DNA from: Blattamonas nauphoetae
Lineage: Eukaryota > Preaxostyla > Oxymonadida
DNA length: 64,000 nucleotides
Assembly: GCA_033064195.1 (NCBI GenBank)
Contig: JARBJD010000055.1
Span: 124,001 to 188,000 of the forward strand
Direction of reading: 5' to 3'
Shown here: in pieces, positions 9,761 to 23,777 of the stretch
How the letters are laid out: each line of letters begins with the position of its first letter
Position numbering within the stretch: the first letter of the stretch is position 1
Program-made: the position numbers and the translations under genes
The notes under the pieces: model-generated
What the model saw: the letters and a program-made list of their open reading frames with translations, nothing else
Told to the model about the DNA's origin: nothing
Database searches by the model: none

Positions 9761-11784
9761 TTATTCATCCATCGCGACTGCAATCGTTCCTCCAACCATC
9801 TGCGGCGAGGACACAACTGAAACTGACTCAATCTCAACAGCATCGTTCTCAGTCCAGATGCACACAGCGAATCGGAAGGGAACTGGGATGTTCGTGAAGA
9901 AGACTGGCTGTGTCTCTCCATCTTGCGACAGTTTCAGTGTTCGCTTTCCTTCTCGTCCATCTGCCTCCAACACCACTCGCTGTCCCTCTCTTCCTTCCAA
10001 ACATGCTGATCCTTTGTTTGTCTCTTTCCAGTTCTGCATGGCATTTCGATACTTTCGATTCAATCCCCATGCTGCTCCTCCCTTCAGACTGGGAAAGTAT
10101 TCTGTGAGAGCCTCGTTGCTCAGACTGGACGAGATGATCCCGAAAGAGAAAAAGTTGTTCGGTCCTTTTCTGATTGTGAGTGACAGACGAGCCACTTCTG
10201 CCCCAAACTCGAACGAGACAAGCGAAGCAAAAGAATTACGTGATTTTGTGATGACATTTCCAGACACTGTCCAATGTCCTTGATCGAACAGTTCGATGAC
10301 TGCTGCTCCAACTTCAGATCGGATGACAGTTCCTTGTCTTGCTGCAGACGATGCGAGAGGTCCATTCGAACGAACTCCACTCGAACGAGGTGCTGGCTGA
10401 AGAGGAGGTTGGGTCTGGGACGATCTCGCTTCGGCCAACTCCCTTTCCAAACGAACGATCTTGTCTTGATCGAGCTTGCGGGCGTTCCTTTCCATTTCCA
10501 GTTCACGTTCAGCCTTCTTCAATTTCTCGTTTGTCATACGGTGTTCTCGTTCAGATGTATTCCATTTCTCCTCCTTGAAGTGGAGTTCTTGCTTCAATTG
10601 CTCTTCTTTGTCGAAATGTTCGTTGTCGTCGGCGTCTTTCAGTCTCCAAACTCCAGAGGGAGTGTTCACAAGGCAACGAAACACTCCAAACGAACACAAT
10701 TGACAACTCGTCACTCGAGTCTCGGGGTTCTGAACAGAAAATAAGAAAACACAAAGAAGGAAGAAAATGAAGAGAGAAGAGAGAAACATACAGGATCCAA
10801 CATTCGCATCAGAAGCGCGCGTTCTTCTCCTCCACAATCTGACCCAATCGAAGAAACACGGAACGACGAGATCTCTTGACCCAGTTTCAGAAGCGATTTG
10901 CTCTTGAAAGGCGGTTCTCCAAACAGAAGCCAGTGAAGAACAATCCCCAACGCCCACACATCCGATGAGCACGTCGCCCGACCTGTTTCCGATTCCATTC
11001 GTTCCGGCGACACATACAGTTGAGACATCACCGAACGCGTGCTGCTCACATCTTCCGACTCCGCTGCCCCCAAATCACCTGAATCAACAAACAAGTCAAA
11101 CAACCAGAAACATGAAAACATGAGAAAGAGGAAAAAGACAAACACAGTTTGAAGTGCCCACCACCGAAAAGAAGAATGTTCTCCATCTTCACATCTCCAT
11201 GTGCTGTTCCATGTGCTGTTCCCGACGAGCTTGACGACGAGTGCATCAACTTCAACGCCAAACTCACTTCCACCATCACTCGGTAAACAACCTCAAATCA
11301 CAAGAAGCACAAACACAACAATAATCAATCCCAGAACAACAATCAACAACAATCAACAAAACAACAAAAATCAACAAGAAAACAACATTTCAAAAACAAA
11401 CTTCGCGAGCCACAAGAACTCCACGAGATCGGTGGTCTCGAACAATATCTGCAAGTGACTCTTCCCCAAGTTCCATCACAATCACTTTGATATTCCCCAT
11501 CGATGCTAATTCTTTCAGTCCAACAATTCCGGGATGCGCGAACTGTCGAAGTCGATTAACTTCACGATCGATTCGTTCCTTGTCTTTTGCCGTCACACAT
11601 TGCATCATCTTTCCCGCATAATGCTTCTGTGTTGATTTCTCAATCAGTTCCACAACACTTCCGAAGCCACCAGAGCTTATTGTTCGAACAAACGAATCTG
11701 AACATCGGATTTAACAGAATCATTGATCAATGAAGCGCAGGAAGTGAACACACATCCTTTTGGAACTTCTATCACCTCTGCCAT
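9761..11784 (-). CDS. Kinase/coiled-coil/SPRY gene A
   Basis: Five exons: 11784-11754, 11697-11402, 11291-11144, 11078-10792 and 10729-9761, giving 576 residues in frame. Exon 1 (MAEVIEVPKG) leads into a protein kinase domain. It has the glycine loop SSGGFGSV, the lysine in HYAGKM, the catalytic loop AHGDVKMEN (HGD for HRD), CDLGAA (DLG for DFG), SPE for APE, and SSDVWALGIVLHWLLFG. All catalytic Lys and Asp positions are present, so activity is plausible. A coiled coil follows, then a Pro/Gln linker and a C-terminal SPRY-like domain of about 190 residues ending MVGGTIAVAMDE. The coiled coil is the longest of the family here. A Ser-rich insert precedes the HGD motif. A divergent promoter region separates it from the prominin-like gene. 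Confidence 0.9.
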
Positions 11785-12115
11785 TTCAAAAATGAGGGTG
11801 TTGGGTGAACGGTTTTCGGCTGATCTCCCCACAGTAGAAAAGTCTGTTCATGCTGGCTGAATATTGGACAAATTTTTCATCCATGGTATCCCAAATGTCA
11901 TTTTTCTACTCCGTTCTACCGGTTGTTGTCCAAATTTGTGGATTTTGTGACTTTTCTCAAAGAGTGACTCCAGACTGATCGAACCCTTACTTTCTCATGA
12001 TCATTTTCATCATCCTTCAAACATGCTGTGCTGAGGAATTTGGGGTCTATGGTACTCATGTTTTTCTTCCTTTCTCCTCTTCCTTCTTTCCACATGAATT
12101 GTAGCTTATAATAAC
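11785..12115. promoter_or_regulatory. Divergent intergenic promoter region
   Basis: This 331-bp gap separates the start of kinase gene A (minus) from the start of the prominin-like gene (plus), so both promoters should lie here. Matching inverted TTGGACAAATTT-like words occur near 11863 and 11928. No established promoter motif can be named. Confidence 0.35.
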
Positions 12116-15100
12116 ATGACGGGAATGGAGAAAATTGCACACAACTTTTACAACTGGTCTCGCGAAAGTGTGAGCGGAAAGTACGGAGACTTCACACTTT
12201 ATGCGAATTTCACGGAATATCTGAAAGCAGCTCTGATTGAGGACGGGGAGCTGACAGGGTCGTTCGAACAATCAAAACAGATCAGTGACAATCTGGCAGC
12301 GGTGTGCTCCTCTCTTTTTGTGATTGCCACAGACATACTTTTTGACGACATCGCCGATTGTGTTCATGTACATGATGATCCCGATCTGGCTTGGTGTGTG
12401 GATAATGATGAAGCTATTCAAGTGTTGCTGCAAGGCGACGGATGAACCGACGTGCACATGCGGATGCTGGCGGAACGGGCCTCGTCGAGGCTGGATCGTG
12501 TGCTCAAAGACGTGTTTCTTGTTCAATGCAGTGTTCTTGATGTTTGTGATTGATGATTCATCTCTCTCCCTTTCTTCATTTTTATGCAATGAAACGTGGA
12601 TATTCACCACAATTCTGAACAATTCTTATTTTTCTCATTTTTCGATTTGATTCATCTCTTCCTCATCCATTCAATCTCCGGATTGTCCCATCTCGTTTTT
12701 CTCGTTCACCACCACTCCCGCCCTCTCAGCGTGTGCCTGTTCGAGTTGGTGATCACGATGTACTCGCTGATCACTGCATACACCAAAGCAGACGCGAAAA
12801 TCCCCGAACTCCGAACTTGGATTGACGAATCGCTTGTGGGCCTGAAGAACATCAGCAAAGGTGTGGATTGTCAATATGTGCATCATTTTGTGTCTTCTCT
12901 CGTTTTCGTGTTGTTTGTGTGTCTCATTCGTGTTTGTCTGTTCGTCTCGCTCTTTGTCAGTTTACGAACCAATCAAGGATATCATCACGAACTACGAAAA
13001 GACATTCGCGTTGGGCATCGCAAGCTATTCCACGACGTTTGGAACGTCACTCTTGGAACAGCTGGGAGACACGAAACTCGCACCCATTCTGGCCGACCTG
13101 ACGACGCTAATGGACAATCTCAAAGATGAAACCGAAAGAGATAAACTCACCTCTGCGCTGACCACTGCCATTTCTCCTCTGATCAACAAAGCCAAGCAGC
13201 TGAACACGACGTGGGCGGAATACGCGAAAAACGTGACAGGTGTGCCTTTTGATCACAAAAGTGATTTTTTTGTTGTTTCCGATGTTATATTTGGTCAGAT
13301 TATCAAACAGATCACATTACGTTCAACACAAGCTACGTTTCTGGCCTGAGCCCAATTGTTGATGAGATCATCTCAAAATATGCAGAAGACACAAAAACTG
13401 TATCCCAACTGAATACACACTTGCAAACTATCTCTCGGTGGGATAGTCCAGCGGAAGCAGAAATTGATACAATGAAAACAGCGTTGGGTGACTTGAAAAC
13501 ACAACTCGACGCGCTCAACACGTCCATCGCAACAGTTTGCGCGGACATCGACGCTCAGACTGCGCTCCTTGCGCCTCTCCCCGACCGCGCAGCCGACGTC
13601 TTGGACACCGTCACAAACATGTTTGATCACGAGGTCTCCATCATCGGGACGTTCCGGGATTTCGTGGTGGACATGTTTTTGGGGCGTTTCGGTGTGTTTC
13701 TGAGCGAGAATCGGAACTGGTATGTGGGAACGATCGGCGTGATTGCGTTCTTCCTCGCTTTCGAGATCCTGCTGATTGCGCTCATGAGCCTTGTGATTGC
13801 GTTCTGCACGCCGTCGTGCCAGTGGTGCTGCTGTGCGTATGGCGACGAATCGCCGTGGAACTCGACAGTGCGGGAGTCGAACCTTGTGCGACCGAAGAAA
13901 TCGCAGCTGCGGAAGGGCGTGCTTGGAGACCAGGGGGACGGGAAGGCAAGCCTGCTGGAGAACCAGGAAGAGCTGCCGGTGGATGCGGACGAAGTGCACG
14001 ACGGGCAGGCGCGAGAAATGGTCGAGACGAACCAGCCCTCCCCCAACCTCGATTTGTCCGCTTCGCAAGATTCTTCTGTCGCCCCGCAGCCTCGCCCAGT
14101 CCAACCAGCTCGTCAGATCCCCACACGACGCCCAGTTGCTCCGAACATGCCGCTTGATCTGCCCCCAATCCATCGCCATCTCTGCGTGTGCCACTGCTCG
14201 AAATGCCTGTGCTTTGACGCCAAATGCTTCCCACACATGCCGTGCTCGATCTGCTCGATGCGGGCGTTCCTCTCGTCCGCTCTTATCTTCCTGCTGATCT
14301 GGACCACACTTTTCGGTGCTTTTCTGCTCGTGCTGGCTGCGCAGGCTGCCCCGCTGAAGGACGTGCAGTCGTTCATTTATGGGGGTCCGTTGGAAGGGTT
14401 TCTGGAGATGGAAGAGGTGACGAAGTTCTTCGACAGGGTGTTCGGGAACGTGGAGTCGGGGAAAGTGAAGAAGCTGAATTGTGCAGCGAATGCAGCAACA
14501 ATGCTGGCAGAGGGATTGGCGAGCTCGGATCTGCACTCGGCGTTCGCTCCACTTGAGTCGCAGCCAACATTAACACCATCGCTGCTCGCCCCGAATCTGC
14601 CGTCGCTGATCCGGAACTTCTCGATCGTGTACAACATCCAGCCGTCGTCGAAGCTGCCGGCGCAGGTGGTTGGGTGGTATTGGCACTGGAAAGACGTGGC
14701 AACAGACAGTCCTCTGGTGTCCGCGCTGAGCACTGGCCTGGACAAGCAAGGGGCGTTCGTGCAGAAGCTGAAGAAGGAGGGCGGGCAGAATGTTCTTCTG
14801 TACGACTTGACGAAGGCGGGTGTGTCGGACACGTTCTCGTCGGCGGTGGAGACGCTGGTGAAGAAGTCGTCGACGGAAGCGAGCAACGAGAAGCAGATAA
14901 TGAAACGATCGTTCGGCCCGTCGCTGTCGGAGGCGTTTTTCAAGGCACTGGACCCGATCATGCTGCAACTGCCGAACACAGCAGCAGTGGGGTGGGTGAT
15001 GGCAGTGTTCGTGCTGCTGTTCACGCTGGTCTGCGTTGTGATGCTGTCGTGCGGTCGGATCTGGTGGATCGAGTATCTGCGCGTGTGGGAGGGCGACAAG

Positions 15101-15304
15101 GCTCTTTACGTGGCGGAGCGAGGAGGGTGCGATTGTGGGCGATGCCGAAGGCGTGATCTGGTGAGTGGGATTGGGCGAGAGCGACGGCACTTGCAGGAGA
15201 GCGGGATTGTGCTGTCCACGGGGGATATCGAGGAGCCGGAGATGGAGTTGGATAATGTCGGGTTCACTGGGGACGAGAAGGAGGAAAGCACTTCACAAGA
15301 TTGA
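12116..15304 (+). CDS. Prominin-like five-span membrane protein
   Basis: Five exons: 12116-12301, 12333-12541, 12730-12860, 12961-13239 and 13299-15304. They join to 936 residues in frame; the first intron is only 31 nt. The order is a short N-terminal ectodomain, TM1 (PIVFMYMMIPIWLGVW), a Cys-rich loop (KLFKCCCK..CTCGCW), TM2, and a large helical loop of about 330 residues. TM3 follows (around IGVIAFFLAFEILLIALM), then a second Cys-rich cytosolic segment, TM4, a second large loop, TM5 and a cytosolic tail. A five-span layout with two large extracellular loops and a Cys-rich first cytosolic loop is the prominin pattern. In animals these proteins mark curved plasma-membrane protrusions. Tweety-type channels share the span count but not the second large loop position, so prominin is preferred. 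Residue-level homology was not tested. Confidence 0.75.
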
Positions 15305-16368
15305 TTGTATTCACTGTCTGTTTATTCTATGGGAGCATCTTTGGGTGTTCTGTGGATTTCTGTTGAGAGATGGTGGGATGACAACTCGATTAGTGTGTTT
15401 CGAGTGAACGAATTGTTCGTGAAAGTCACACCCGGTCAATCAGGAATATGCATCTTCTGATTTGGAGGGGATGGCACAGGGGGAATATAATGGGAGACAT
15501 GTTGATGAAATAGACAATGGAATACACACATGGGAGACAAAAACAACGCAAAAAGAATGACATCCTGATCTCTCAATTAACGATACATTCTGTCTCAAAC
15601 AAGAGATTTCTCGTCTGTCCCGTGGTGTTTATCATCTGAAACGAGCGCAGGAGACCGAACCATTGTTAGGGAGACAGATAGAAGATGAGTGATTGTGAAG
15701 CCGATGTTCACGGTTGGATGGTCACCGTCTTCAGTTTCTTCCTAGTATTGGTTTGAACCAACAGCTAGTCAACAAGAGGTGAGACTGCGACGATACTTGT
15801 GCTATTTGGGAGTTGATCGGGAGTCGATTCTGTGTCGGCGTCAACTTCCCCAAATTGATCCAATTGGCCGTGCTTGCTTCCTTCACAATCTGTATTGTCC
15901 ATTCTGGTCTTCGTTTCTTCCTTTTCTGTTTTGGCTTCTCTTCCTGAATGAGTGATTCTGAACAGACTTTTTTGGTGGTTGAGCAGCAAGAGATGGCCGA
16001 GGAGGAAATGCTGTTTGCAAATTTTAGTGGAATCAATGATGGACGCTGAAGGAGATGAGATAGGTGTGGAGTGAGAGGAAGGAAAGTGGATGTTGTGGTT
16101 GTTGGTTGATGTAGTCTATACAGATCAGCTGAACGAACCATTTGGGGGCAGGAGTGATCACCGGTATTTCAAGTCGTGGCAGGAGTGGCTCTTTGATCTT
16201 CTCAATTTGAGCGATGGTTTCCGGTTGATGTTTTTTGATTCACACTCTCACTGTCGACTCACTGAGGATGAGTATTCAAGAAGACAACAATAAATCGGTG
16301 AAATAAGCACCGAAAGATAAGTGTTATCATTGAACGAGACTGTTGAACGAAAAATGGTTGAATCAGTC
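15305..16368. other. Intergenic with a decayed coding fragment
   Basis: Bases 15926-16080 read SEQTFLVVEQQEMAEEEM on the plus strand. The same peptide with changes is read at 19085-19235 (SEQTFLVVEMQETGEEEM). The rest shows no supported gene. Confidence 0.4.
15926..16080 (+). repeat. Duplicated coding fragment Y, copy 1
   Basis: Matches 19085-19235. The shared frame runs SEQTFLVVE, EEEM and FSGI(N/D)DG in both, so the peptide is better preserved than expected for noncoding DNA. The parent gene is unknown. Confidence 0.5.
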
Positions 16369-16411
16369 CAAACTTAATTTTGAATGTGAACTTTATTTGG
16401 TTTGATCTAAT
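16369..16411 (+). promoter_or_regulatory. Conserved upstream block of SPRY-only gene B
   Basis: The stretch CAAACTTAATTTTG, then GAACTTTATTTGGTTTGATC, ends about 18 bp before the start codon. It recurs at 18083-18123 before gene C. It probably contains the core promoter or 5' UTR that was duplicated with the gene. Confidence 0.5.
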
Positions 16412-16429
16412 CCGAATAGTCAATCTGAA

Positions 16430-17125
16430 ATGGGAGCGGAAGAAAGTCGTCAAGCAGAGGAGGAACTGAAGAAAGAACGTGAAAATCGACAGAAGGATCA
16501 GGCAAAGATCAAACGATTGGAGAAACAATTGGCTCAAGCGAAAGCCGAACAACAGGAAGACCCAGGAACCAGAACAGGAAGAGCTGCGATTGCTCAGTGC
16601 GATCGCTCACTTTGGAAAGTGATTGGAAATGTCTTCACATTCACAGGAGAAGATTCTGCGACACTCCTCTCTTTCAGGTACGCAGCAGTTGTGGCTCGTC
16701 TGACGCTGACAATCAGAAACACACAGGACAGTGTTTTAGACATTGGGATCATCTCGTCCAGTCTGGTCAAAAAGGCTTTCGCTGATAACTTTCTCCAGCT
16801 GAAGGGAGGAGCAGGATGGAATTTGAGTGCAATGTTTCTATATGCCCAACAGAACTTTAAAGACACGAACAGAGGATCAGCATGTGAGGAAGGAAGAGAG
16901 GGACAGCGAATCGTGTTGGAGGCAGATGGACGAGAAGGAAAGCGAACATTGAAACTGTCGCAAGATGGAAAGACAGCGCCAGTCTTCTTCACGAACATCC
17001 CAGTTCCCTTCCGATTCGCTATGTGCCTCTGGACACAGAAGCTTGCAATGGAGATTGAGTCAGTTGAAGTGCTCGAGGAGGCGCAGATGGTTGGAGGAAC
17101 GATTGCTGTCGCGATGGACGAATAA
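16430..17125 (+). CDS. SPRY-only family member B
   Basis: A single exon of 231 residues. Residues 1-45 form a short charged coiled coil (RQAEEELKKERENRQKDQ). The rest is the same SPRY-like domain as in the kinase genes, with LEADGREGKRTLKLSQDG, VFFTNIPVPFRFA and the terminal MVGGTIAVAMDE. There is no kinase domain and the upstream block is unrelated to kinase introns, so it is an independent short form, not a truncated kinase gene. The surface stretches that vary among kinase copies also differ here (TQDSVLDIG, NLSAMFLYAQQN). It could act as a decoy or partner that shares ligands with the kinases; that is inference. Confidence 0.85.
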   Translation: MGAEESRQAEEELKKERENRQKDQAKIKRLEKQLAQAKAEQQEDPGTRTGRAAIAQCDRSLWKVIGNVFTFTGEDSATLLSFRYAAVVARLTLTIRNTQDSVLDIGIISSSLVKKAFADNFLQLKGGAGWNLSAMFLYAQQNFKDTNRGSACEEGREGQRIVLEADGREGKRTLKLSQDGKTAPVFFTNIPVPFRFAMCLWTQKLAMEIESVEVLEEAQMVGGTIAVAMDE

Positions 17126-18082
17126 AGCAGAACACACCACTTCACTCCTTCCGAGTTTTGTTCTCGTTTTGATTTTGTTGATCCCACACGAAAGTCTGTT
17201 CTTTACAAATACCTGACAAATGAATACAAGACCACGGAACAAACACGACTCGGCATGGTTGAGAGACGTCGTGTGCACCTGCGAGGAAGATGAACACCAA
17301 GTTGTGGTGTCTGTATGGATCGCTTCAGAGATGCTGCCTGTCCCACCGTTCAGATTCACCTTGATCGGGGAGAAGAGGTTCGACTGGAGGTGAGGCAAAC
17401 TGGACACATCCTGTGAGGTGGGGAACGACGAAGGGAACTCTCCTCGTTGTATGCTCGAAGGGTGATCGAAGAGAGGGGTACAGGAAGTGGATTGGGTGGT
17501 TGTTTTGGAGAAAACAACGAAAAAAGTGAACTAGGTGTTTATTCTGACGATTCTCATGGTTCAGCTGGACACATAGCAAAGATATTCCATCGAAAATGTT
17601 GGCTTCCAAAGATTTCAGGTGAATTGTGGTACGCAGAATCATTCGGCTCCGGAATTCGATTCCGAAGAAACGATGAACCACTAGAGCGCATTGGTTCCAA
17701 AGAATGAGACAAGATGCTCGGAGAATGATAATTATCGATGCTTGACAATGAGGAACAGAAGTTATTTCTAGTTGTCGAGCTTTTTGAAAGAATCGGTCGA
17801 TCTGACCATAATACAATTTGATTGAACTGTATCTCCGAATGAACATTATTCTCTATTCTCCATTTGTCATCCCATGTGGGAGAAGATCTTATGAGAGTTC
17901 TGTAACGGTAAGTCATTGTCAACAGATTTTGAGAGCGTGAATCCGAATGGAAGAGAGTGGCTCAGTTTTCCACACAGCGACCATGAGAAGTGTCGAATAT
18001 GTCGATAATTCGAGGGTATCAACACAGATAGATCACGATGACAAACGTATGACACTGTAAAACGAATGATGGTTGACTCGCT
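17126..18082. other. Intergenic, no supported gene
   Basis: Frames at 17447-17707 (plus) and 17325-17846 (minus) overlap and neither shows a domain. The plus frame ends RIGSKE and could be a fragment. Nothing else is evident. Confidence 0.35.
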
Positions 18083-18123
18083 ACAAACTTAATTTTGTGA
18101 TTGAACTTTTTTTGGTTAGATCA
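18083..18123 (+). promoter_or_regulatory. Conserved upstream block of SPRY-only gene C
   Basis: CAAACTTAATTTTG then GAACTTTTTTTGGTTAGATC, paralogous to 16369-16411. It lies 13 bp before the start codon. Confidence 0.5.
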
Positions 18124-18136
18124 AATTCAAATTTCA

Positions 18137-18868
18137 ATGGGAATATGTTCAAGCAAACAGTTTGAAGAACCGCAAACAAAACCGCAAATCAGAACCGGAA
18201 AAACCGCTATCGATCTCTACGAACATCGTTCTTATCGGGTATCTGACAATCTGCTCACATTCAAAGGCGGAGGATCGATGAGTGCTTCCGTGACCTCGTT
18301 TCCAATTGGAGCAGCTGTGGCGCGTATGACTCTCAATGTGAAAAAAGGACAGTTACTCCAAGGTATGAATGTTGGGATTGTCTCAACAAAATATGACCAC
18401 ATCATTCACGACCGATGCTTTCCTGATCTGGCGGGAGGGGCAGCATGGAACTTGCGTTCAGAAATTCGAGGTGTCACACAGAACATGAGGCAATCAAACA
18501 TCGGAACAGCATGTTCGGAAGTAAGAGTGGGACAGCGAATAGTGTTGGAGGCAGATGGACGAGAAGGAAAGCGAACACTGAAACTGTCGCTTGATGGAGT
18601 GACTCAGCCAGTTTACTTCACCAACATTCCAGTTCCCTTCCGATTAGCATTTGCCTGTGGCTGGATGAAGGACGTTGTCGAAGTTGAATCCGTTGAAATT
18701 GTGTCCGAGCCGCAGATGGAAGGAGGAACAACTCCCGCCGAGATGGATGGCACAGACAAAGGTTATCGACACCAACTCGTGACAGTCCAGAACCGAAATG
18801 AATATGGCGTTGTTGTCTCAGAAGAATCCTACGTCGAAGAAGTTCCGCTTCGATCGGGGTGGCCCTAA
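18137..18868 (+). CDS. SPRY-only family member C with acylation-type N-terminus
   Basis: A single exon of 243 residues, starting MGICSSKQFEE. Gly2, Cys4 and Ser5/Ser6 fit an N-myristoylation plus palmitoylation signal, which would anchor it to membranes. The SPRY-like domain (residues about 20-205) keeps LEADGREGKRTLKLSLDG and FTNIPVPFRLAF. The ligand-facing stretches are strongly diverged from B and from the kinase forms. It has an extra C-terminal extension of about 35 residues after the usual family end, finishing EVPLRSGWP. The upstream block is shared with gene B, so the two are tandem duplicates that have diverged. Confidence 0.85.
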   Translation: MGICSSKQFEEPQTKPQIRTGKTAIDLYEHRSYRVSDNLLTFKGGGSMSASVTSFPIGAAVARMTLNVKKGQLLQGMNVGIVSTKYDHIIHDRCFPDLAGGAAWNLRSEIRGVTQNMRQSNIGTACSEVRVGQRIVLEADGREGKRTLKLSLDGVTQPVYFTNIPVPFRLAFACGWMKDVVEVESVEIVSEPQMEGGTTPAEMDGTDKGYRHQLVTVQNRNEYGVVVSEESYVEEVPLRSGWP

Positions 18869-19084
18869 TTGTGGGAGCCTCCAGACAGGCCCACTAATCG
18901 CAGAACTCTTCTTTTTTTCACATTTCAGATCGTGTTGACAACCAGAAGTGTGTGTGTGACGAGTCGTGTGATCTCTTCCCCAATCATGGAAAAATACCGA
19001 GGAAATGGTTTTTTGTCGATTGGTAATGGTTGTTTCTTCAGTCAACTCAACGTGAGACTGCGACAATTCACTTCTTTTTGGGCT

Positions 19085-19235
19085 CATCCTGCGAGACAGA
19101 TTCCGAACAGACATTTTTGGTGGTTGAGATGCAAGAGACGGGTGAGGAAGAAATGCAGTTGGCAAAGTTCAGTGGAATCGATGATGGATGTGGAAGGAGA
19201 GAGATGGATTGGATGAATGAGATCCAATCGGATGC
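19085..19235 (+). repeat. Duplicated coding fragment Y, copy 2
   Basis: Matches 15926-16080 and keeps the frame SEQTFLVVEMQETGEEEM, continuing AKFSGIDDG. Both copies lie next to SPRY-only genes, which suggests that the fragment was duplicated with them. Confidence 0.5.
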
Positions 19236-19539
19236 AAGGCGAACTGGACACATCCATCGAGGAGGGGAACGATGAAGACAGTTCGGCTCGTTTGGTTTTC
19301 GACGGAATGCCGAAGCTGACGAGACAGCGGGCACACCGGGGACGATCACCAGTGTCAGACGAACTGTCAAAACGAGTTGTTGTGAATCGAGTCGTCTTTT
19401 CGTGCTTTCCGAAACGTGCGATCCAAATCGGAACGAAAGGCATTTCCGATTGGACCAGCTATGGCACGTTTGGTTGTGTGCTGGGAGGAGCAGAATGGCA
19501 ATGACAAGAAAAATGTGGAGGTGCCCGGACGTGAAGGAA

Positions 19540-19804
19540 ATCTTTTGTGATAGACTCAGCATGAAAGGCAGGAGTTGATGGACAGCTCGTAGTGTTGGAG
19601 GCGGATGGACGAGAAGGAAAGCGAACACTGAAACTGTCGCAAGATGGAGAGACACAGCCAGTCTTCTTCACGAACATCCCAGTTCCCTTCCGATTCGCTG
19701 TGAACATCTACTGGGAGAACGATGCTGTTGAGATTGAGTCAGTTTCAGTTGTTTCCTCGCCGCAGATGGTTGGAGGAAGGATTGCTGTCGCGATGGATGA
19801 ATAA
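19540..19804 (+). pseudogene. SPRY-domain fragment D (3' end of a kinase/SPRY copy)
   Basis: Only the last 70 codons or so remain, from LEADGREGKRTLKL to the terminal VGGRIAVAMDE, nearly identical to gene F. The 5' part is replaced by diverged sequence with scattered weak SPRY-like words at 19400-19500. The family's 3' flank (CACCACTTCACACTTTCCTC..) follows directly, so this is a truncated duplicate. Confidence 0.8.
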
Positions 19805-19860
19805 AGCAGAACACACCACTTCACACTTTCCTCTTTCTGTTCTCTCTTCATTATTCCTTT

Positions 19861-19886
19861 CACACACACACACACACACACACACA
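19861..19886. repeat. (CA)n microsatellite
   Basis: Thirteen CA dinucleotides in the 3' flank of fragment D. The equivalent site after copy E (about 43475-43490) has a shorter CA run. Confidence 0.95.
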
Positions 19887-20040
19887 AAAACAGTCGAATG
19901 GTGTTTCTGTTCTGAAATCTGAAATGGAAGAGAGGGAGGACTGGTCGAAGAACGGATCGAATCACACTCTGTGTTTGGTCTGGAACAGCGTTCGTGAAGT
20001 CGAGTGACCCAATCATCGGTCTCAAGAGGAATCGACTCTC

Positions 20041-20161
20041 ATGGAAGGATTGGACATCAGATGGACAACACCAGGTGTCGTGTCCCCAACCACAACATAA
20101 AGCAGAACAGTTCGAACTCCGCACGATTGTCTTTCTGCACGAGCAGCCACTCTCCCATCCT
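20041..20161 (+). pseudogene. GNAT acetyltransferase pseudogene, 5' fragment
   Basis: Begins MEGLDIRWTTPG and, in a second frame, reads ELRTIVFLHEQPLSHP before homology stops abruptly at about 20161. It sits in the usual place downstream of a kinase/SPRY copy (here fragment D). It carries the same extra 20 or so bp as the 9.4- and 43.6-kb copies. Confidence 0.8.
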
Positions 20162-20238
20162 CCCAACACGAACAAGGCAGAGCATACTCACAGGAAGCTC
20201 ATTTCGACATTGTGTTCAACGAGTGAATACTCAAACCC

Positions 20239-21006
20239 AATGTGCATGAGATTTGGAGAAGAAATAGACGCTGTGAAACATCAATCGAACAGTCAGCACA
20301 CACGCATCGCCCCTTCCAGCGCGTCCACTCCCCCCTCCCTCCCACCCTCCTCCTCTTCATCTCTCTCCCTCGTTCTCCTCACTCCACCACCTCGTCCACC
20401 ACCATCCCCTGCCTCTTCCCCGACCGACGCCCTTCCTCTTCTGCTGACGGGTTCGGCTTCCGATGCAGCTTCGACTGGAATGGAGTGATGTTCGGGTTCC
20501 ACTCGATGATCCGACGCATCTCCTGCCGCTCCTTCTTCTTCTCCTCGTTCCGCCCTTTCCCTCAACGCCTCCCTCTCCCGACTCCCTCCTCCCCGACTCT
20601 TCCCGACCCCACTCCCCACTCCCCTGCCCTCGCCGACCCCCCTTCCCCCGCTCCTCCTGCTTCGTCGGGTGTGGATACTCAAACTCGCGCTTCTCCTGCG
20701 ATCGCGGCGAATAGCGTGTCGTCGTCAGAGGCGGGAACGCAATCAGCGGCTGCTGCACTTCGCTCGTTCACGACGTCGCCAGTCTCGATCCCTGCCCACA
20801 AAACTGGTTCTGCTGCTGCATCCCCATTCCCCCTGCCGCCCCTGCCCGCTCGCCCCCAAAGTGCCCCTCGGCCTGTCCCTGTCCCTGACCCTGCGACTGG
20901 TCCACATACCCAACACTTCCTCCTCCCTGAAACGAGTTCAACGGCTGGCACGACGAGAGAGGCGAGTCGCTTGTGTTCGTCGACGCCACTGTCGACGAGC
21001 TGTGGT
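20239..21006 (-). repeat. Inverted copy of the DYRK 3' region (left arm)
   Basis: This 768-bp stretch is the reverse complement of 23146-23917, with only small differences and a few indels. On the minus strand it encodes the Ser/Gly/Gln-rich tail of the DYRK gene but with a shifted frame (a run of G is one base shorter), so it is not a working coding region. It abuts the 5' part of the DYRK gene. Confidence 0.85.
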
Positions 21007-21088
21007 GGGTTCTGGTTCTTCTCTTTATTTGCTTTTTTGTGGTCTTCTTCATGCTAACTGATTATAGATGAGTTTTCAATGTTTTCAG

Positions 21089-23777
<2,689 letters not shown>

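Noticed and set aside
13373-14536. Long minus-strand open frame opposite the prominin-like exon 5
   Set aside because: It is a codon-bias shadow. The plus frame has membrane spans and Cys-rich loops in a sensible order, its splice junctions restore one 936-codon frame, and the paralogous copy keeps the plus-frame peptide.
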